Position numbers and translations under genes: made by a program. A stretch of 64,000 bases of DNA, from the NCBI RefSeq assembly GCF_015265435.1, contig NZ_JABJWH010000005.1, forward strand, positions 62,001-126,000, given 5' to 3'. Below, one piece after another: positions 60,139 to 64,000 of this stretch. The DNA comes from Alloalcanivorax profundimaris (GTDB lineage Bacteria; Pseudomonadota; Gammaproteobacteria; Pseudomonadales; Alcanivoracaceae). Positions within the stretch are counted from its first letter, which is position 1, and each line of letters begins with the position of its first letter. Under the pieces are notes generated by a model that was not told the origin of the DNA, searched no databases, and saw only the letters and a program-made list of their open reading frames with translations.

Positions 60139-61032
60139 TTAGTCCCGGAAGCGCTTGGTCAGGTCCTCGTAGGCGTCGATGCGCCGGTCGCGCAGGTAGG
60201 GCCAGATACGGCGCACGGACTCGGAGCGGTCCGGGTCCAGATCCGCCATCAGGATCTGCTCCTGGTCGTCGCCGGCGCGGGCCAGGTATTCGCCCTGGGG
60301 CCCGCAGATGAAGCTGTTGCCCCAGAATTGAATGCCGCCGTCGCCGTCCGGGGCCGGCTCGAAGCCGGTGCGGTTGGCCACCACCACCGGCAGGCCGTTG
60401 GCCACCGCGTGGGCGCGCTGCACGGTGATCCAGGCGTCCAGCTGGCGGGCCTGCTCCTCCGGGTCGTCGCTTTGGTCCCAGCCGATGGCGGTGGGGTAGA
60501 GCAGCAGGTCGGCGCCGGCCAGGGCCATCAGCCGCGCCGCTTCCGGGTACCACTGATCCCAGCACACCAGCAGCCCCAGCTTGCCGACGCTGGTGCGGAT
60601 CGGCGTGAAGCCGGACTGGCCGGTGTTGAAGGTGGCGTCGCCGGGGGTGAAGTAGAATTTCTCATAGAAGCCGGGATCGTCCGGGATGTGCATCTTGCGG
60701 TACAGGCCGGCCAGGTTGCCGTCGCGCTCCAGCACCACGGCGGTGTTGTGGTACAGGCCGGTGGCGCGTTTTTCGAACAGGCTGGCCACGATCACGATGT
60801 TCAGCTCCCGGGCCAGGGCGCCGAGCACGTCGGTGCTGGGGCCGGGGACCGGCTCGGCCAGGTCGAACACCGAGGTGTCCTCGGTCTGGCAGAAATACAG
60901 GCTGCGGTGCAGCTCCTGGAGCATCACCAGCTCGGCGCCGGCGGCGGCGGCCTCGCGGATCTTCTCCATGGAGCGGTCCAGGTTGCGCGCCAGGTCGGCG
61001 CTGTTTTGCTGCTGAATGGCGGCGACGCGCAT
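60139..61032 (-). CDS. aguB: N-carbamoylputrescine amidase
   Basis: The 297-residue nitrilase-superfamily enzyme hydrolyses N-carbamoylputrescine to putrescine, CO2 and ammonia. Triad residues: Glu in VMLQELHRSLYFC, Lys in YRKMHIPDDPGFYEKFYF, Cys in LLVCWDQWYPEAARL. The CWDQWYPE sequence is diagnostic of AguB. It follows aguA by 43 bases on the same strand, so the two form an agmatine-to-putrescine operon. It is much less like nitC than their shared fold would suggest. Confidence 0.95.
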   Translation of the reverse strand: MRVAAIQQQNSADLARNLDRSMEKIREAAAAGAELVMLQELHRSLYFCQTEDTSVFDLAEPVPGPSTDVLGALARELNIVIVASLFEKRATGLYHNTAVVLERDGNLAGLYRKMHIPDDPGFYEKFYFTPGDATFNTGQSGFTPIRTSVGKLGLLVCWDQWYPEAARLMALAGADLLLYPTAIGWDQSDDPEEQARQLDAWITVQRAHAVANGLPVVVANRTGFEPAPDGDGGIQFWGNSFICGPQGEYLARAGDDQEQILMADLDPDRSESVRRIWPYLRDRRIDAYEDLTKRFRD

Positions 61033-61075
61033 GGTGTTTCTTTCCAGAGTCAGGGCCAGAGTTGGGTGAATCAGT

Positions 61076-62083
61076 CTACAGCACGCCTTCCGGCAGTTGC
61101 ATGGTCACGCAGTGCAGGCTGCCGCCCTGTTCGATCAGCGGCCGGCAGGGGATGCCCTCCACGGTCCGATCGCCGGCCACCTCCGCCAGGGCGTCCAGGG
61201 CCGCCGCGTCGCTGGCGCAGCCGTACACCGGCACCAGGATCTTGCGGTTGGTGATCAGGAAGTTGGCGTAGGTGGCCGGCAGCCGCTCCCCCTCGGCGTT
61301 GTACTGCGGCGTGGCCATGGGCAGGCGCGCCAGCTTCAGGTCGTGCCCGGCGGCCAGGGCTTCCAGTTCCCGGGCCATCTCGGCCAGGTCCGCGTAGTGC
61401 GGGTCCTGGCGGTCGTCGCAGCCCACGTAGGCGAGGGTGTCCGCGTTCACGAAGCGGGCCAGGGTGTCCACGTGGGCGTCGGTGTCGTCGCCTTCCAGTT
61501 CGCCGTGGTCCAGCCACCAGATGCGCTCCACGCCCAGGGTGGCGCGCAGCCGTTCGCTCAGCTCCGCCTCGGTGAGCAGCGGGTTGCGGTTGGGGTTGCG
61601 CAGGCAGGCGCGGGTGGTGAGCAGGGTGCCGCGGCCGTCGGTGTCGATGGCGCCGCCTTCCAGCACCAGGTCCACCGGCTCCCGGGGCGCCCGCCAGGGC
61701 AGGGCGGCGTTGAGGGCGTCGTCCCGTTGCGCGGGGAACTTGTGGCCCCAGCCCGTGAAGCGGAAATCCAGCAACCGGGTGTGGCCGTCCTCGGCCACGC
61801 TGATCGGGCCGAAGTCCCGGGCCCAGGTATCGTCGTAGTCGGCCCGCTCGATGCGCAGCCGCTCCAGGTCGGCGCCGGCCTCCGCCAGGCATTGGCGGGC
61901 CTGGTCGGCGCGCTCGTCGTCGCGGCACAGCAACAGCACCCGCTCATGGTCGAGCAGGGCACGGATCAGGGCGGTGTAGGTGGCGTGGGCGGCGTCCAGC
62001 TGGCCGGCCCAGTCGGTGTCGGCGTCGGGCCAGGCCAGCAGCACCCCCCACTGGGGGTGCCATTCGGGCAATAACAGGCGCAT
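61076..62083 (-). CDS. aguA: Agmatine deiminase
   Basis: The 335-residue pentein-fold enzyme converts agmatine to N-carbamoylputrescine and ammonia. Motifs: PEWHPQWGVLLAWPDADTDWA at the start, DDTWARDFGPISV, LDHGELEGDDTDAHVDTLARF with catalytic His/Asp, and the nucleophile Cys near the C terminus in EQGGSLHCVTMQLP. Length is a little under the usual 350-370 residues. It is the first gene of the pair with aguB. Confidence 0.95.
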   Translation of the reverse strand: MRLLLPEWHPQWGVLLAWPDADTDWAGQLDAAHATYTALIRALLDHERVLLLCRDDERADQARQCLAEAGADLERLRIERADYDDTWARDFGPISVAEDGHTRLLDFRFTGWGHKFPAQRDDALNAALPWRAPREPVDLVLEGGAIDTDGRGTLLTTRACLRNPNRNPLLTEAELSERLRATLGVERIWWLDHGELEGDDTDAHVDTLARFVNADTLAYVGCDDRQDPHYADLAEMARELEALAAGHDLKLARLPMATPQYNAEGERLPATYANFLITNRKILVPVYGCASDAAALDALAEVAGDRTVEGIPCRPLIEQGGSLHCVTMQLPEGVL

Positions 62084-62157
62084 CGGGCGGCTCGCTGATT
62101 GGTAACGGCGCGATTGTGTGGCCGGCGCCGCACAGCGTCAATAGGCCGGCAGCGGTG

Positions 62158-62802
62158 TTATTCCTCGTCGGTGCGGCTCAGCGGTTCGTCCTTGTCGGCG
62201 TCTTCCGGCGGTGTTTCCCCGTCGATCACGATGCGCCCGGAGGCGGGATCGAAACGGAAGCGATCCGAGGACTGGTCCTGTTCCCGGCGGCGCTCCGCGT
62301 CGTCCCGGTCGATCTCCCGTTCTTCGTCGCCGCCGGCGGCACGCACGCCGGTGGTGCCCGGGGCGACGTCGGATTCGTCGGTCTCGCCGTCGTCATCGCG
62401 CTTGTTGTCGCGATCATCGTCGGAATCCGCGTCCCGGTTCTCGATGCGGGATTCCACCTCGATCTGGGCTTCCTCGTTCTCCACGTCGGCGGGCAGGGAT
62501 TTGCCCTCCCGACGCTCGCGGATGGTGGTGGCCTCCCCGGCGCCGTCATCCTCGCCGCCCCGGGCGGCGCGTTCCTCGGAGACGCTGTGCAGGACGATGT
62601 CGTTCTCGAAATAAACGGTGAAGTCCGGGTAGTGCCAGCGGCCGATGGGCGGGTTGCCCACCGGGGCCTGCACCCGGGCCGGTTCGCCGAACTGCTGGCG
62701 AACCTGGGCCTTGCTCATGCCCCGGCCGGGCCCGTCGGCGGCCCAGGCGGCCATGGGCGAGACAGTCAGCGCCAGGACCAGCGCGGCAATGGTTATGTGC
62801 AT
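62158..62802 (-). CDS. Secreted acidic low-complexity protein
   Basis: The 214-residue protein has a signal peptide (cleavage after AAWA, about residue 21), then a small folded part (about 22-80) with GMSKAQVRQQFGEPA and HYPDFTVYFENDIVLHSV. That resembles the SmpA/BamE-like repeat of small lipoproteins. The remainder is very rich in Asp, Glu and Arg (DADSDDDRDNKRDDD; EEREIDRDDAERRREQDQ), likely disordered. ATG 62,802 has a GGGGGAAGGAA upstream. No function is known. Confidence 0.65.
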   Translation of the reverse strand: MHITIAALVLALTVSPMAAWAADGPGRGMSKAQVRQQFGEPARVQAPVGNPPIGRWHYPDFTVYFENDIVLHSVSEERAARGGEDDGAGEATTIRERREGKSLPADVENEEAQIEVESRIENRDADSDDDRDNKRDDDGETDESDVAPGTTGVRAAGGDEEREIDRDDAERRREQDQSSDRFRFDPASGRIVIDGETPPEDADKDEPLSRTDEE

Positions 62803-63056
62803 GTTGTTCCTTCCCCCAAATGTGGATCGGCGAGTCTTATGTCCCGATAGCATCCACAGTCTGAACCTTTGTTCAAGTCGCGCGGTCCCAACTGGACCCT
62901 TGTCGCGAACGCCGCCGGTGTTCGCCGGCGGATTCAAATTCAACCAGGACCGCGCTGGACGGTCGTGGATGCCGATCACAACCTGCCGTGCCAATCCCGG
63001 TGACGGGCCGGTTTTCGTCTGGCGCCCCGCGGCCTTTTAGTGCTTAAATGCGCGCC

Positions 63057-64000
63057 ATGTTTCGACCCTTTGCCCTGTTCGTGGGCCTGCGCTACACCGG
63101 CGCCCGGGCCCGTAATAGCTTCATTTCCGTGATCACCCTGATCTCCGCGCTCGGGTTGATGCTCGGCGTCGCCGTGTTGATCACCGTGCTGTCGGTGATG
63201 AACGGTTTCGACCGCGAGCTGCAGACGCGCATCCTCGGGATGGTCACCCATTTGTCCGTGCACGGCCGCGAGCCGGTGGAGGACTGGCGGCAGCTCGCCG
63301 ATCAGGTGAGCGGCTACCCGGGCGTGGCCGCCGCCGCTCCCTTCATCCAGCTGGAAGGCATGCTCACCCACAAGGGCAACGTGGCCGGCGCCCTGGTCAA
63401 CGGCGTGGAGCCGGAGGCGGAGCGCCGCGTGTCCATCGTCGGCGACATGATGTGGGAAGGCGAATTCGACGCCCTCCAGGACGGCGGCTTCGGCGTGGTG
63501 CTCGGCTACGGCCTGGCCCGCAAACTGGACGCGGAGGTGGGCGACAAGGTCACCCTGGTGCTGCCCGAGGCCAGTGTCTCGCCGGCGGGCGTGATGCCGC
63601 GCTTCAAGCGTTTCGAGGTGGTGGGGGTGTTCCGCGCCCGCGCCGAGGTGGACGGCCTGTACGCCTATGTGTCCTCCCGGGACGCCGCCGTGCTGCACCG
63701 CCAGCCCGGCACCGTGGAGGGCATTCATCTGCGCCTCGACGATCTGTTCGCGGCCCCGGAGATCGGCTGGCGCCTGCAGCAGGCCCTGGGCCCGGATTAC
63801 TACACCACCGACTGGACCCGTACCCACGGCAACCTGTTCCAGGCCATCAAGATGGAAAAGAGCATGATGACGCTGCTGCTCAGCTTCATCGTCGCGGTGG
63901 CCGCCTTCAACATCATTTCCAGCCAGGTGATGCTGGTCACCGAGAAGCGCGGCAACATCGCCGTGCTGCGCACCCTGGGTGCCTCGCCGGGCACCATCAT
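63057..64000 (+). CDS. lolC: Lipoprotein-releasing ABC transporter permease LolC/E (3' end outside window)
   Basis: The frame is open to the window end (first 314 codons). The N terminus MFRPFALFVGLRYTGARARN with FISVITLISALGLMLGVAVLITVLSVMNGFDRELQ is the LolC/LolE signature; a long periplasmic domain follows and a second helix begins near residue 275 (MMTLLLSFIVAVAAFNIISS). With LolD it extracts lipoproteins from the inner membrane to the LolA carrier. An in-frame ATG at 63,048 is possible; neither start has a clear ribosome site. LolC versus LolE cannot be settled without the rest of the gene. Confidence 0.9.
   Translation, partial: MFRPFALFVGLRYTGARARNSFISVITLISALGLMLGVAVLITVLSVMNGFDRELQTRILGMVTHLSVHGREPVEDWRQLADQVSGYPGVAAAAPFIQLEGMLTHKGNVAGALVNGVEPEAERRVSIVGDMMWEGEFDALQDGGFGVVLGYGLARKLDAEVGDKVTLVLPEASVSPAGVMPRFKRFEVVGVFRARAEVDGLYAYVSSRDAAVLHRQPGTVEGIHLRLDDLFAAPEIGWRLQQALGPDYYTTDWTRTHGNLFQAIKMEKSMMTLLLSFIVAVAAFNIISSQVMLVTEKRGNIAVLRTLGASPGTI

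Noticed and set aside
1-64000. CRISPR array, rRNA genes, insertion sequences, integrase or prophage genes
   Set aside because: None were seen. The higBA region has att-like ends but no recombinase, and the AT-rich CDI region has no transposase.

Overview
The window is about 64 kb of GC-rich gammaproteobacterial chromosome. Gene content suggests a marine or hydrocarbon-associated relative of Alcanivorax/Alloalcanivorax: sthA, hda, apbC, FadI/FadJ-like beta-oxidation, UbiM-like hydroxylase, OprC-like copper receptor, and many copies of a GTAGGAGCGGCTTCAGCCGCGAT intergenic repeat. The genus is an inference, because no rRNA is present.

Layout. 1-7000 is the 3' end of a contact-dependent inhibition (CDI) locus. 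It holds the C-terminal 1,200 residues of a CdiA-type exoprotein, an overlapping three-helix membrane protein as probable immunity, and an AT-rich array of orphan immunity genes, one orphan toxin tail, decayed immunity genes, and duplicated scraps of a lipoprotein gene and of slt. 7000-12900 holds slt, rsmC, an exported DNA ligase (LigE type), a higBA toxin-antitoxin pair sitting between a tRNA-Gly(CCC) gene and a 20-bp copy of its 3' end, and a 1-Cys peroxiredoxin. 12980-26900 is mostly housekeeping: patatin phospholipase, AraC regulator, SIMPL lipoprotein, apbC, dcd, two DUF3108 proteins, purN-purM, DUF2066 protein, hda, a LapA-like protein, sthA, an Smr-domain protein and a tandem GST_N protein. 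27150-30550 is a two-gene beta-oxidation operon.

30900-36622 is a complete seven-gene Nit1C cluster (nitB to nitH: nitrilase, radical SAM, GNAT, AIR-synthase-like, small conserved proteins, flavin oxidoreductase). Family knowledge links it to nitrogen starvation and cyanide assimilation. It is read from a near-consensus sigma-54 promoter, diverges from a MocR-type regulator, and has repeated CCAATCAA motifs in and around the intergenic region. 38400-41630 is a haem utilisation operon (haem oxygenase, HmuTUV-like ABC importer). 41750-46020 is an RND efflux adaptor and pump. 46020-50500 holds an OprC-like TonB copper receptor, an MFS exporter and an AraC regulator with a strong Fur box.

50500-64000 carries azlCD, a ubiM-like hydroxylase, a DsbA-family isomerase, an FeS photolyase, an AraC regulator overlapping purU, rlmM, tusA, a DegV protein, aguB-aguA (agmatine to putrescine), an acidic secreted protein and the 5' part of a LolC/E permease gene cut by the window end.

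The most unusual parts are the scarred CDI cassette array, the integrase-less higBA island at the tRNA-Gly gene, and the Nit1C cluster with its sigma-54 promoter and MocR neighbour.
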